Shown here piece after piece: positions 15,721 through 24,643 of a stretch of 64,000 nucleotides of DNA. The stretch's first letter is position 1. Each line of letters starts with the position of its first letter. Location of the stretch: assembly GCF_000518545.1 (NCBI RefSeq), contig NZ_KI912451.1, positions 126,923 through 190,922 on the forward strand. Direction: 5' to 3'. The position numbers were made by a program, and so were the translations under genes. The notes under the pieces are model-generated. The model did no database searches and was not told where the DNA came from. It saw only the letters and a program-made list of their open reading frames with translations. This DNA comes from Hallella seregens ATCC 51272. GTDB lineage: Bacteria; Bacteroidota; Bacteroidia; Bacteroidales; Bacteroidaceae.

Positions 15721-17667
15721 TTACTGCTTCTTCGGTTGTCGGCGCGCCCATCCCTCTTCGGAGAAGTCGGGCTCCTCTCCCCGCAGCTTCATCGAGGCGT
15801 TCTGCATCAGGCTCTTCCAGTCGTCGCGGCTGTGGCGGCGGCCGTCTTCACCGGCGAAAGCTGTGCTGCCGGCTTCCTCGCGCATGCTGCGGGCACGGCC
15901 CTTGCGCTCGGCACGCTCTCCGCCGCGGGTGCTTTTGTAGCTGCGGCCCTCGCGCGGACTGCGGCTCTCGCGGCCCTCGCGTGTGGCCCGTCCGTCCCGT
16001 GTGGTGCGGTCGTTGCCGCGTCCGCCCTCGTCGGCGTCGTTGCAACGCACCTCGCGTCCCTTGTAGCTTGTGCCGTTCAGCGCGCGCATCACCTTCGGGG
16101 CATCAGCCTCGGGTACCTCAATGTAGCAGAACTTCGACAGCAGATCGATGTGTCCCACCTCCTGCCGGCCGTGTACATGGTGGTTCATGAACTGCATGAT
16201 TTCGCCGGGATAGAACCCGTCTTGCTTGCCCAGATTGATGAACAGGCGGCGGAATCCGGCCTCAGCCTCACGCTTGCCCCTCGGTCGTCCGGCCTTGCGG
16301 TCGGTGCCCTTGTCGCCACGTTCTGCGTTGCGCTTGGTGGTAGGCTTGAGAATTTCGGGTGCGTTCTTATAGTAGTCGAGGAACCGTCCAAAGGTGATGC
16401 TCACCATTTTCTTGATGATGTCTTCCTTGTCGATGTATTCAAACTGCCGGTCTATCTCCGTCATGTAGGGTGCAATGAGCTCTTCGTCCACGTCGGTCTT
16501 CATGATGTCGTCCATCACTTTATAGAGCTGCTTCTTGCAAATCTCCTCGGGAGCGGGCAGCGTGCCGTCGATAAACTCCTTGCCAATCACCTTCTCGATG
16601 TTGCGCACCTTGAACTTTTCGCGCGAGTGGATGATGGAAATCGACGTGCCTTTCTTGCCGGCGCGGCCCGTGCGGCCCGAGCGGTGGGTGTAGTTCTCGA
16701 TGTCGTCGGGCAGCCCGTAGTTGATGACGTGGGTCAGATCGTCCACGTCAAGGCCGCGTGCGGCCACGTCGGTGGCCACGAGAATCTGTATCAAGTGGTT
16801 GCGAAACTTCTGCATCGTGAGGTCGCGCTGCTGCTGGCTCAGGTCGCCGTGCAGGGAGTCGGCGTTGTATCCGTCCTTAATCAGCTTGTCGGCAATCTCT
16901 TGGGTCTCTATCTTCGTGCGGCAGAACACGATGCCGTAGATGTGCGGATAGAAGTCCACCACACGTTTGAGCGCCAGGTATTTGTCGCGGGCGTTCACCA
17001 TATAATAGATGTGATTCACGTTCTCGGCGCCCTCATTGCGCGAGCCCACCACGATTTCCTTGTAGTCGTGCAGGTAGCTTTTGGCTATGCGCTCTATCTC
17101 GCGGCCCATCGTGGCCGAGAAGAGCAGGGTGTTGCGGTCGGCGGGAACACCCTCGAAGATGGCGTTGATGCTCTCGGTGAATCCCATGTTGAGCATCTCG
17201 TCGGCCTCGTCGAGCACTACGTTGGCCACCTTGTCGAGCTTGGCCACGCCGCGCTTCATCAGGTCGATGAGGCGGCCCGGGGTGGCCACGATAATCTGCA
17301 CGCCGTGGCGCAGTGAGCGAATCTGCGTCTCGATGGACGCTCCGCCGTAGACGGGCAGCACGTGCATGCCGTCGATATACTTGGCAAAGGCGTTCAAGTC
17401 GTCGGCAATCTGCAGACAGAGCTCACGCGTGGGGCTCAGGATCAAGGCCTGTGTCTCCTTGCTGGTGGGGTCTGTACGCTGCAGCACGGGAATGCCGTAG
17501 GCGGCCGTCTTGCCCGTTCCGGTCTGTGCCAGAGCGATGACATCGTTGCCATGACCAAGTAAAAATGGGATAACTTCTTCCTGCACGGGCATTGGATGTT
17601 CAAAGCCCAGCTCCTCAATGGCGCGGCGAATCTCTTCGCTGACACCTAATTCTTCAAATGTCTTCAA
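15721..17667 (-). CDS. DEAD-box RNA helicase (DeaD/CsdA-like)
   Basis: A 648-residue ATP-dependent RNA helicase acting on ribosomal or messenger RNA in the cytoplasm. It has the Q-motif region FEHPMPVQEEVIP, Walker A AQTGTGKT (47-54), VLDEADEM, the SAT motif and HRSGRTGRAG. A DbpA/CsdA-type RNA-binding domain (RRLFINLGKQDGFYPGEIMQFM) follows near 460-540. The tail is rich in Arg, Gly and Ser (repeated TREGRESRSPREGRS-like) and is probably disordered and RNA-binding. Its promoter abuts a palindromic repeat element. Confidence 0.93.
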   Translation of the reverse strand: MKTFEELGVSEEIRRAIEELGFEHPMPVQEEVIPFLLGHGNDVIALAQTGTGKTAAYGIPVLQRTDPTSKETQALILSPTRELCLQIADDLNAFAKYIDGMHVLPVYGGASIETQIRSLRHGVQIIVATPGRLIDLMKRGVAKLDKVANVVLDEADEMLNMGFTESINAIFEGVPADRNTLLFSATMGREIERIAKSYLHDYKEIVVGSRNEGAENVNHIYYMVNARDKYLALKRVVDFYPHIYGIVFCRTKIETQEIADKLIKDGYNADSLHGDLSQQQRDLTMQKFRNHLIQILVATDVAARGLDVDDLTHVINYGLPDDIENYTHRSGRTGRAGKKGTSISIIHSREKFKVRNIEKVIGKEFIDGTLPAPEEICKKQLYKVMDDIMKTDVDEELIAPYMTEIDRQFEYIDKEDIIKKMVSITFGRFLDYYKNAPEILKPTTKRNAERGDKGTDRKAGRPRGKREAEAGFRRLFINLGKQDGFYPGEIMQFMNHHVHGRQEVGHIDLLSKFCYIEVPEADAPKVMRALNGTSYKGREVRCNDADEGGRGNDRTTRDGRATREGRESRSPREGRSYKSTRGGERAERKGRARSMREEAGSTAFAGEDGRRHSRDDWKSLMQNASMKLRGEEPDFSEEGWARRQPKKQ

Positions 17668-17748
17668 AAATAAAAATGTATTATAAATATCACTGTAGGG
17701 ACTGCTTCAAAACGCCCTACCGTTCTGTGTGAGTCTCCTTTTCGGCTG

Positions 17749-17779
17749 CAAAGGTACGACAAAATATCGATTCCCAAGC
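17749..17779 (-). promoter_or_regulatory. Promoter of the DEAD-box helicase gene
   Basis: Minus-strand TACCTTTG (17756-17749) with a weak -33 about 18 bp upstream. The leader is about 75 nt. Repeat element B starts about 20 bp further upstream. Confidence 0.6.
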
Positions 17780-17798
17780 AGAACAAACGTGTTTTTTA

Positions 17799-18153
17799 GA
17801 CAGAACAACGTAATTAATGGATGACTGGTGCGGGGAGTTTTAGACAGAACAACATATTAAACAGATGGCTGGCGCGATGGGTTTAAAGACATAGTAACAG
17901 AATAACAGATGGCTCGTGCGGTGAATCATGGGGTATTGGCGCGCGGCCCGCCCCCTACATTCATACCCCGACAACCGTGGCGCAGCCATCTGTTTAATAT
18001 GTTGTTCTGTCTAAAAAACAGCGCGATAGCCATCTGTTATTCTGTTACTATGTCTTTAAACCCATCGCGCCAGCCATATGTTTAATATGTTGTTCTGTCT
18101 AAATCTCCTCGCGCGAGCCACATGTTATTCTGTTACTATGTCTTTAAAACCCT
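17799..18153 (+). repeat. Long palindromic repeat element, copy B
   Basis: Arms 17834-17914 and 18028-18108 are 81 bp each and complementary at 79 positions by direct comparison. Each arm contains one TTTAGACAGAACAACATATT-type unit and one AAAGACATAGTAACAGAATAA-type unit. Between them lie the core (same orientation as in copy C) and one unpaired extra unit; further single units flank both sides. Nothing in it looks coding. It separates the divergent helicase and ruvB genes. Confidence 0.88.
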
Positions 18154-18205
18154 GTCTTTTTGGTCAAAACTCGGGGTATTCTGTCGCCATGGCGGCACTT
18201 TTTTG

Positions 18206-18213
18206 TATCTTTG
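18206..18213 (+). promoter_or_regulatory. -7 box of ruvB
   Basis: TATCTTTG lies 20 bp before the chosen ruvB ATG, predicting a leader of about 14 nt. It supports the start at 18234, because the longer in-frame start at 18078 would lie upstream of the promoter and inside the repeat. Confidence 0.65.
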
Positions 18214-18233
18214 CAGACGAAAAGACAAACGGA

Positions 18234-19265
18234 ATGACAGACGATTTTGACATCAGGGAGGAGCGGGTCTCCACGGCTGAAAAGGATTTTGAGAATGCCT
18301 TGCGCCCGTTGCGCTTCCAGGATTTCAACGGCCAGCAGAAGGTTGTAGAGAACCTGGAGATCTTCGTCGAGGCCGCCAAGTATCGCGGCGAGCCCCTCGA
18401 CCACACGCTGCTCTACGGTCCTCCGGGCCTCGGCAAGACCACTTTGAGCAACATCATCGCCAATGAGCTGGGCGTAGGGTTCAAGATTACCAGCGGTCCT
18501 GTGCTCGACAAGCCCGGCGACCTGGCAGGCATACTCACCTCGCTGGAGCCCAACGACGTGCTCTTCATCGACGAGATACACCGCCTGCAGCCCGTGGTCG
18601 AGGAGTATCTCTACTCGGCCATGGAGGATTATCGCATCGACATCATGATCGACAAGGGCCCCTCGGCCCGCTCTATCCAGATAGACCTCAACCCTTTCAC
18701 CCTTGTGGGGGCCACCACGCGCTCGGGCATGCTCACGGCTCCGCTGCGCGCCCGCTTCGGCATCAACATGCACCTGGAGTACTACGACCCCGAGACGCTC
18801 CGCCGCATCATCCGCCGTTCGGCCACGTTGCTCAAGGTGCCCATCGACGCCGATGCCGCCGCCGAGATAGCCCGCCGCAGCCGCGGCACGCCCCGTATCG
18901 CCAACGGACTGCTGCGCCGCGTGCGCGACTTTGCCCAGGTGAAGGGCAACGGCACCATCACCACCGACATTGCGCAGCTCTCGCTCTCGGCGCTCAACAT
19001 CGACGAGTACGGCCTCGACGAGACCGACAACAAGATTCTGCTCACCATCATCGACAAGTTCAGGGGCGGTCCGGTGGGTGTGTCGACCATCGCCACGGCC
19101 ATCGGCGAGGACAGCGGTACGGTGGAGGAGGTGTACGAACCCTTTCTCATCATGGAGGGATTCATCAAACGCACGCCCCGCGGCCGTATGGCCACACGGC
19201 TGGCCTACGAGCATCTGGGGCGCAACCCCTACGAGAGCGACATCATGCAGACCTCCCTCTTCTGA
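18234..19265 (+). CDS. ruvB: Holliday junction branch-migration ATPase RuvB
   Basis: A 343-residue AAA+ motor that drives branch migration with RuvA at Holliday junctions. Walker A is GPPGLGKT (62-69), the DEIH-type Walker B is LFIDEIHRL, and the sensor region is GATTRSGML. The C-terminal winged helix contains [28 protein letters not shown] and RTPRGRMAT. The start at 18234 (MTDDFDIR) matches the family and the promoter. The gene stands alone between two copies of the palindromic repeat. Confidence 0.96.
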   Translation: MTDDFDIREERVSTAEKDFENALRPLRFQDFNGQQKVVENLEIFVEAAKYRGEPLDHTLLYGPPGLGKTTLSNIIANELGVGFKITSGPVLDKPGDLAGILTSLEPNDVLFIDEIHRLQPVVEEYLYSAMEDYRIDIMIDKGPSARSIQIDLNPFTLVGATTRSGMLTAPLRARFGINMHLEYYDPETLRRIIRRSATLLKVPIDADAAAEIARRSRGTPRIANGLLRRVRDFAQVKGNGTITTDIAQLSLSALNIDEYGLDETDNKILLTIIDKFRGGPVGVSTIATAIGEDSGTVEEVYEPFLIMEGFIKRTPRGRMATRLAYEHLGRNPYESDIMQTSLF

Positions 19266-19281
19266 TGTTTGACGGCTGGCG

Positions 19282-19606
19282 CGGTGTTTTTTAGACAGAA
19301 CTACATATTCAACAGATGGCTCGCGCGGTGGGTTTAAAGACATAGTAACAGAATAACAAGTGGCTGCGCGAGGATGGTTTAGACATAACAACATATTAAA
19401 CATATGGCTGGCGCGGTGAATCATGGAGTATTGGCGTGCGGCCCGGCCCCTACATTCACACCCCGACAACCGTGGCGCAGCCATCTGTTTAATATGTTGT
19501 TATGTCTAAACCATCCTCGCGCAGCCACTTGTTATTCTGTTACTATGTCTTTAAACCCACCGCGCGAGCCATCTGTTGAATATGTAGTTCTGTCTAAAAA
19601 ACACCG
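19282..19606 (+). repeat. Long palindromic repeat element, copy C (129-bp arms)
   Basis: Arms 19282-19410 and 19478-19606 are each 129 bp and complementary at 128 positions (read base by base; the one difference is near the core). Each arm holds three units in the order type 1, type 2, type 1, joined by GC-rich linkers that are also complementary. The 67-bp core (19411-19477) contains GTGAATCATGGAGTATTGGC and ends CCCGACAACCGTGG. It starts 16 bp after the ruvB stop. Confidence 0.92.
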
Positions 19607-19642
19607 TAAACGCGTTGTGTCTACGCCGCAAACGCCGCGCGA
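19601..19642 (-). repeat. 42-bp satellite motif, copy 2
   Basis: Reverse complement of 2868-2909 with one mismatch. It overlaps the right edge of palindromic copy C by six bases. This marks the outer limit of a composite repeat shared by copies A and C. Confidence 0.65.
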
Positions 19643-19662
19643 TTACGGTGTCTTCGTGACGC

Positions 19663-19699
19663 GACAAGGCCGTAGTCGCTATGCGACTACGGCCTTGTC
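19663..19699. terminator. Perfect 17-bp hairpin between ruvB and flippase genes
   Basis: GACAAGGCCGTAGTCGC (19663-19679) and its complement (19683-19699) around TAT. It sits between convergent genes. No T-run is seen on either strand, so it could be repeat-derived. The remaining 19700-19818 holds only a short open fragment. Confidence 0.55.
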
Positions 19700-19818
19700 G
19701 TGATGCGGGGACGAGGCGGTGGCGTTATCGTGCCCCGATCTTGCGCAGCAGACGGTCGGCATGTCCCCGGCGGTCCATCATGCAGAGCACGTGGCGGATG
19801 TCCACTTTGAAAGCGTAT

Positions 19819-21309
19819 TTAGTGTCTGAAATGCCGGCCGATGACGGGCAGGGAGGCCAGGGGGAAGTCGCGCCTGACGGCGTAGCCCACGAAAACGGCC
19901 ACCAAGACAGTGTTCACGGCCAGGGCCGGGAACATGCCGAGCCGGGCGTTGGCGGCCGTCATGCCGGCAAAGAGCACGAGGGCCAGCAGCACGTAGGCCA
20001 TGATTTGGCGCACGGGATAGTTGATGGGGTAGTAGCGTTGGCCCACGAAGTAGCTCAGCAGCATGGCTGTGCCGTAGCCCGCAAAGCCGCCCCAGGCACA
20101 GGCCATGTAGCTGTACTGGGGCACGAAGACCACGTTCACCGCAATGAGCACCAGGCAGCCCGCACCGCTGAACCAGGCTCCCCAGATGGTGCGGTCGGTG
20201 AGCTTGTACCAGAACGAGAGGTTGAAGTACACGCCCATCATGATTTCGGCCGCCATGCAGATGGGCACCACGCGCAGCCCGGCCCAGTAGTCGTGGTTGC
20301 GAATGATGTAGCGCAGCACGTCCATATAGCCCACCACGAGCAGGAAGGCCAGCAGCGTGAAGATGATAAAGTACTTCATCGCCTTGGCGTAAGTCTCCCG
20401 ATTGTCCTTGTCTTTGGCCTTGCCGAAGACGAATGGCTCGTAGGCATAGCGGAAAGCCTGGGTAATCATGGCCATAATCATGGCTATCTTCACCGTGGCG
20501 CCATAGATGCTCAGCTCGGCTCGGGCGTCGGCTCCGCGGTAGAGAAAGGGGAAGACAATCTTGTCGAACGTCTGGTTCAGGATGCCCGCAATGCCCAGAA
20601 TGAGCAGCGGCCAGGCGTAGCGCAGCATGCGGCGCAGCAACCGGGCGTCGAAACGGTAGGGCACTTCGGTGAGTTCGCGCCAGAACATGAGCGTCACCAA
20701 GCCCGTGCAGACGAGGTTGATGTAGAACACCATGCCCACGTCGAGCGTGAAGTGCTCGTCGTAGAGCCCAAAAGGGTTGAGGTGGAGACGAGGCAGGATG
20801 AAGAGGTAGGTGATGTTGAGCACCACGTTGAGCAGGATGTTGGCCAGCTGGATACAGGCAAACTTGACGGGCCGCTTCTTGTAGCGCAGGTAGGCGAAAG
20901 GGATGCACTTGAAGGCGTCGACGGCCACGCAGACAAACATCACGGCCACCCAGTCGGGGTGGTCGGCGTAGCCCATGAACGAAGCAATGGGCCCCAGGAA
21001 GCCCAGCACCAGCAGGATGAACAGCAGCGACGTGGAGCCCACGGCAAGAAGCGTCGTGGTATAGACGGTCTGCGGGTTCTCCTCGGTCTTGTTGGCATAG
21101 CGGAAGAAAGTGGTTTCCATGCCGTAGGTGAGCACCACCAGCAGCAGGGCCGTGTAGGCGTAGACGTTGGTCACCACGCCATACTGCCCGCCCGACGCCG
21201 CCCACGCCGCCGTCTGGATGGGCACGAGCAGGTAGTTGATGAACCGCCCGGCTATCGAACTGATGCCGTAGATGGCGGTGTCTTTGAGCAATGATTTTAA
21301 ATTTGCCAT
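19819..21309 (-). CDS. Polysaccharide flippase (Wzx/MATE-like)
   Basis: A 496-residue integral membrane protein with about 14 hydrophobic helices. It belongs to the polysaccharide-biosynthesis/MVF-MATE superfamily that moves lipid-linked oligosaccharides across the inner membrane. The N-terminal LKDTAIYGISSIAGRFINYLLVPI and the central YAWPLLILGIAGILNQTFDKIVFPFLY are typical. In Bacteroidales this flippase often adjoins ruvB, as here, although it converges on ruvB. An SpmAB-like gene lies 87 bp upstream in the same direction. Confidence 0.88.
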   Translation of the reverse strand: MANLKSLLKDTAIYGISSIAGRFINYLLVPIQTAAWAASGGQYGVVTNVYAYTALLLVVLTYGMETTFFRYANKTEENPQTVYTTTLLAVGSTSLLFILLVLGFLGPIASFMGYADHPDWVAVMFVCVAVDAFKCIPFAYLRYKKRPVKFACIQLANILLNVVLNITYLFILPRLHLNPFGLYDEHFTLDVGMVFYINLVCTGLVTLMFWRELTEVPYRFDARLLRRMLRYAWPLLILGIAGILNQTFDKIVFPFLYRGADARAELSIYGATVKIAMIMAMITQAFRYAYEPFVFGKAKDKDNRETYAKAMKYFIIFTLLAFLLVVGYMDVLRYIIRNHDYWAGLRVVPICMAAEIMMGVYFNLSFWYKLTDRTIWGAWFSGAGCLVLIAVNVVFVPQYSYMACAWGGFAGYGTAMLLSYFVGQRYYPINYPVRQIMAYVLLALVLFAGMTAANARLGMFPALAVNTVLVAVFVGYAVRRDFPLASLPVIGRHFRH

Positions 21310-21396
21310 GAATATCGCGTTGCTTTATACTTTGATTTCTTCCTTTAACAGCTTGTTCTTTTTCCTATAACAGCCTGTCATCTCCTATTCTCCTGC

Positions 21397-22629
21397 CTAC
21401 CCTCCAAAGAACACATACGCCACCATAATGGCTGCCACCACCCCCACAAGGTCGGCCAGCAGACCGCAGGCCACGGCATGGCGCGTGAACTTCACGCCTA
21501 CACTGCCAAAGTAGACGGCCAATATATAAAAGGTGGTGTCGGTGGAACCCTGGAAGATGCAGCTCAGCCGCCCCACGAACGAGTCCGCGCCGTAGGTCTT
21601 CATGGCCTCGAGCATCAGGCCGCGGGCCCCGCTACCCGAGAGGGGCTTCATGAAAGCCGTGGGCAGCGCCCCCACAAAGTCGGTGTTGAGGCCGCATGCC
21701 CGCACGCCCCAGGCTATACTGTCGGTGAGCAGCTGCATGGCCCCCGAGGCGCGGAACACGCCCACGGCCACGAGGATGGCCACCAGATAAGGAATGATGC
21801 GCACGGCCGTGGTGAAGCCCTCCTTGGCTCCCTCGATGAAGGCGTCGTAGACATTGATGCGCCGCAACAGGCCCGCCACGATGAAAAGCACGATGATGCC
21901 CAGCAGGATGAGGTTGCCAGCCACCGACGTTGCTTGCCCCATGGTGTCCTTGTCCATCCGCCCGAAGCCCCATATCACCACGCCCACGAACCCCACGAGC
22001 CCCGCCATCACGGCCAGCAGGGCCGGTTGCAGCAGGTTGATGCGCTGCCACAGCGAGGTGATGATGATGCCGGCCAGCGTGGCCATGGTGGTGGCCAGCA
22101 GGATGGGGATGAACACATCGGTGGGCGTGGCGGCGCCGTAGGAGGCGCGGAAAGCCAGGATGGTGGTGGGAATGATGGTGAGGCCCGAGGTGTTGAGCAC
22201 CAGGAACATAATCATTGGATTGGTTGCCGTGTCCTTGTGCGCATTGAGTTCCTGCATCTGCGACATGGCCTTGAGGCCCGTAGGAGTGGCTGCATTGTCG
22301 AGTCCGAGCATGTTGGACGCGATGTTCATGAAGATGCTGCCCATCACGGGATGGTTGCGCGGGATGTCGGGAAACAGCTTGGTGAACACCGGACTCAGCA
22401 TACGGGCCAGCACGTTGACCACGCCGGCACGCTCGCCTATCTTCATGATGCCGAGCCAAAGAGCCAGCACGCCGGTGAGGCCCAGCGAGGTCTCGAAGGC
22501 CGTCTTGGAGGAATCGAAAGTGGAGTCGACCATCTTTTGAAAGATGGCAGTGTCGCCTAGGCAGAGCTGAATGGCCCCGAAGACGAAGGCGATGACGAAG
22601 AAAGCGATCCAAATATAGTTGAGTACCAT
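21397..22629 (-). CDS. Fused SpmA-SpmB nucleoside-recognition membrane protein
   Basis: A 410-residue multi-pass membrane protein. The first half resembles spore maturation protein A (SKTAFETSLGLTGVLALWLGIMKIGERAG, NMLGLDNAATPTGLKAM). The second half resembles SpmB (EGAKEGFTTAVRIIPYLVAILVAVGVFRASGA, STDTTFYILAVYFGSVGVK). Both are nucleoside-recognition (Gate) domains. The start at 22629 is chosen because the -7 box overlaps the alternative start at 22641. The function outside spore-formers is unknown; a transport role is inferred. Confidence 0.85.
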   Translation of the reverse strand: MVLNYIWIAFFVIAFVFGAIQLCLGDTAIFQKMVDSTFDSSKTAFETSLGLTGVLALWLGIMKIGERAGVVNVLARMLSPVFTKLFPDIPRNHPVMGSIFMNIASNMLGLDNAATPTGLKAMSQMQELNAHKDTATNPMIMFLVLNTSGLTIIPTTILAFRASYGAATPTDVFIPILLATTMATLAGIIITSLWQRINLLQPALLAVMAGLVGFVGVVIWGFGRMDKDTMGQATSVAGNLILLGIIVLFIVAGLLRRINVYDAFIEGAKEGFTTAVRIIPYLVAILVAVGVFRASGAMQLLTDSIAWGVRACGLNTDFVGALPTAFMKPLSGSGARGLMLEAMKTYGADSFVGRLSCIFQGSTDTTFYILAVYFGSVGVKFTRHAVACGLLADLVGVVAAIMVAYVFFGG

Positions 22630-22638
22630 AACTGGCTG

Positions 22639-22646
22639 CAAAGGTA
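22639..22646 (-). promoter_or_regulatory. -7 box of the SpmAB gene
   Basis: Minus-strand TACCTTTG ends 9 bp before the ATG at 22629, so the transcript would be nearly leaderless. No good -33 box is seen. Confidence 0.5.
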
Positions 22647-22844
22647 CGAAAAAGCGAATAGCCCGAAAACAAAAAGCCGGTGAAGTGTTGTCGAAAAACG
22701 GAAATACGGAGGATTTTGAGACGATTTCAGCCGTAAACGCTTGCTCATTTCAGATTTATTTCTTAATTTTATGCCGACTTTAAAGAGAATACTCCTTATT
22801 TGGCATGGAAAGGCCCGGTCCCGGGCCGTCCGTAAGACCGGCAG

Positions 22845-24347
22845 ATGAGGTACTATGAAAACATGATGCAAATACAAATGACGAAACACGGTATGAAAAA
22901 GAATAACGAGACAGGGGGAATTACGCTTCGGAAGACTTCGGGTGGCAACGACTATGTACGGGCTGCTGTCTTTATCTTCGACTTCATTTTACTGAACGTT
23001 CTCTTCCTGGGCTTTGTCTTTATATTCACAGACAGGGTGCCGCCTTATTTCGATGTCTATACCCGACAGTCGCTGCTGGTGGTGAATTTCACCATGCTCA
23101 TTGCCGAATACTTCTTCCATACCATCGTACAGCGGCGGCTGGTGACCGTGGCCAACATTGCCGGCAACACCTTGAAACTGGTGGGTACGCAGGTGGTGCT
23201 GATGTTTCTGATGGTTCGCTTCCTGTCGGACGGCGAGACGCTCTTCCCCTTTCTGGTGGTCTTCGGTACCACGTCTTACGTCGTTTTCATGGTCTCGCGC
23301 ATCATTGAGCGTTGGGCATTAAGGTGTCTGCGCAAGATGGGGCGCAACACACAGAGCGTGCTCTTCGTGGGCCACGACCTCTCGCTGGCCCGTCTGTACC
23401 GGGATCTCACGATGACAACCTCCATGGGCTACCGCGTCAAGGGCTACTATGCTCACCACGAAATGAAGAATCCGCCGGCGGGACTGAAGTATCTGGGCAC
23501 CATCGAGGACCTCAATGCACTGCTCGACCGATGGGATGCCGACCCGTTGCTGGATCCGGGGGTCAACGAGATATTCTGCAGTGTGCCCCACGAGGAAGAG
23601 AAAGAAGTGATGCGCATCGTGCGGTCGTGCGACAAGAGCGTCGTGCGTTTCTTCTATGTGCCGCGCATCTTTGAGGACTATGAGATGAACCTTTCCATGC
23701 AGCAGTTTGGCAATTACACGGTGTTCACCAACCGCGAGGAACCGCTCACCAAACCGATGAACCGGTTCATCAAGCGGACGTTTGACCTGTGTTTCAGCCT
23801 CGTGGTGTGCATCTTTCTGCTGCCTGTCATCCTCATTGTGGGGCTCATCATCAAGCTGCAGAGTCCCGGTCCCATTTTCTTCAGGCAGGGACGCACGGGC
23901 TTGGACGGCAACACCTTCGACTGCTACAAGTTCCGCTCCATGCACGTGAACAAGGATTCCGACAACGTTCAGGCCACCAAGGACGACCCGCGGAAGTTCC
24001 CTTTCGGCAACTTCATGCGCAAAACCAATATCGATGAGCTGCCCCAATTCTTCAATGTGCTCAAGGGTGACATGAGCATTGTGGGCCCACGGCCGCACAT
24101 GCTGCACCACACCGAGCTCTACGGCCGGCTCATTGACAAGTACATGGTGCGCCATTTTGCCAAGCCCGGCATCACAGGCTGGGCCCAAGTGACGGGATTC
24201 CGCGGCGAGACCTCGGAGCTGTGGCAGATGGAAGAGCGCGTGCGCCGCGACATCTGGTATGTGGAGAACTGGAGTTTCTGGCTCGACATCAGGATTATCT
24301 TCAGAACCGTCAAGTCTTTCTTCGTGCACGACGAGCACGCCTATTAA
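22845..24347 (+). CDS. Undecaprenyl-phosphate sugar phosphotransferase
   Basis: A 500-residue polyprenyl glycosylphosphotransferase that loads the first sugar-1-phosphate onto undecaprenyl phosphate for surface polysaccharide synthesis. Four N-terminal membrane helices (about 38-160) are followed by a CoA-binding-like domain (SVLFVGHDLSLARLYRDL, ~180-300) and a C-terminal bacterial sugar transferase domain. Key sequences of the last are KRTFDLCFSLVVCIFLLPVI, SPGPIFFRQGRTG, KFRSMHV, RKTNIDELPQFFNVLKGDMS, GPRPHM and KPGITGWAQVTGFRG. Start sites at 22845 or 22863 are both possible. There is no sugar cluster downstream; a large surface protein follows. Confidence 0.9.
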   Translation: MRYYENMMQIQMTKHGMKKNNETGGITLRKTSGGNDYVRAAVFIFDFILLNVLFLGFVFIFTDRVPPYFDVYTRQSLLVVNFTMLIAEYFFHTIVQRRLVTVANIAGNTLKLVGTQVVLMFLMVRFLSDGETLFPFLVVFGTTSYVVFMVSRIIERWALRCLRKMGRNTQSVLFVGHDLSLARLYRDLTMTTSMGYRVKGYYAHHEMKNPPAGLKYLGTIEDLNALLDRWDADPLLDPGVNEIFCSVPHEEEKEVMRIVRSCDKSVVRFFYVPRIFEDYEMNLSMQQFGNYTVFTNREEPLTKPMNRFIKRTFDLCFSLVVCIFLLPVILIVGLIIKLQSPGPIFFRQGRTGLDGNTFDCYKFRSMHVNKDSDNVQATKDDPRKFPFGNFMRKTNIDELPQFFNVLKGDMSIVGPRPHMLHHTELYGRLIDKYMVRHFAKPGITGWAQVTGFRGETSELWQMEERVRRDIWYVENWSFWLDIRIIFRTVKSFFVHDEHAY

Positions 24348-24362
24348 GGAGCACGGCTCCTT
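24346..24362 (+). terminator. Small hairpin after the sugar transferase gene
   Basis: AAGGAGC-ACG-GCTCCTT begins at the last bases of the stop codon. A second, imperfect GC stem lies at about 24392-24420. Neither has a strong T-run. Confidence 0.4.
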
Positions 24363-24561
24363 GCCTTTCCGGCGGCCCCGGTGTTCTTGAATGCTTGGGG
24401 ACGGGTTGCCCCATGCTTTTGTGTCCCCCGCAAACAGTTGTTTTGGGGATTGCCATGTTATATTTTTGTACAAATTGGCAAATAAAGATTAATTTTTCGG
24501 CTTTCGTTACTAACGATTCTTAAAATATTTCTCCTGTTTATCAGTCTATGGATAAACAGTG

Positions 24562-24569
24562 TACCTTTG
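24562..24569 (+). promoter_or_regulatory. -7 box of the large surface-protein gene
   Basis: TACCTTTG about 75 bp before the ATG at 24644. The -33 region is weak. Confidence 0.5.
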
Positions 24570-24643
24570 CGCGCCAACAAAATGTAAGAGCGATCTAAGG
24601 TCTGTAATCAGACGTAATCGACAAATCAAATTTAAATCACAAA

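Noticed and set aside
18078..18233. 52-residue N-terminal extension of RuvB
   Set aside because: It is encoded by the repeat element and lies upstream of the ruvB promoter box; family members begin at the later Met.
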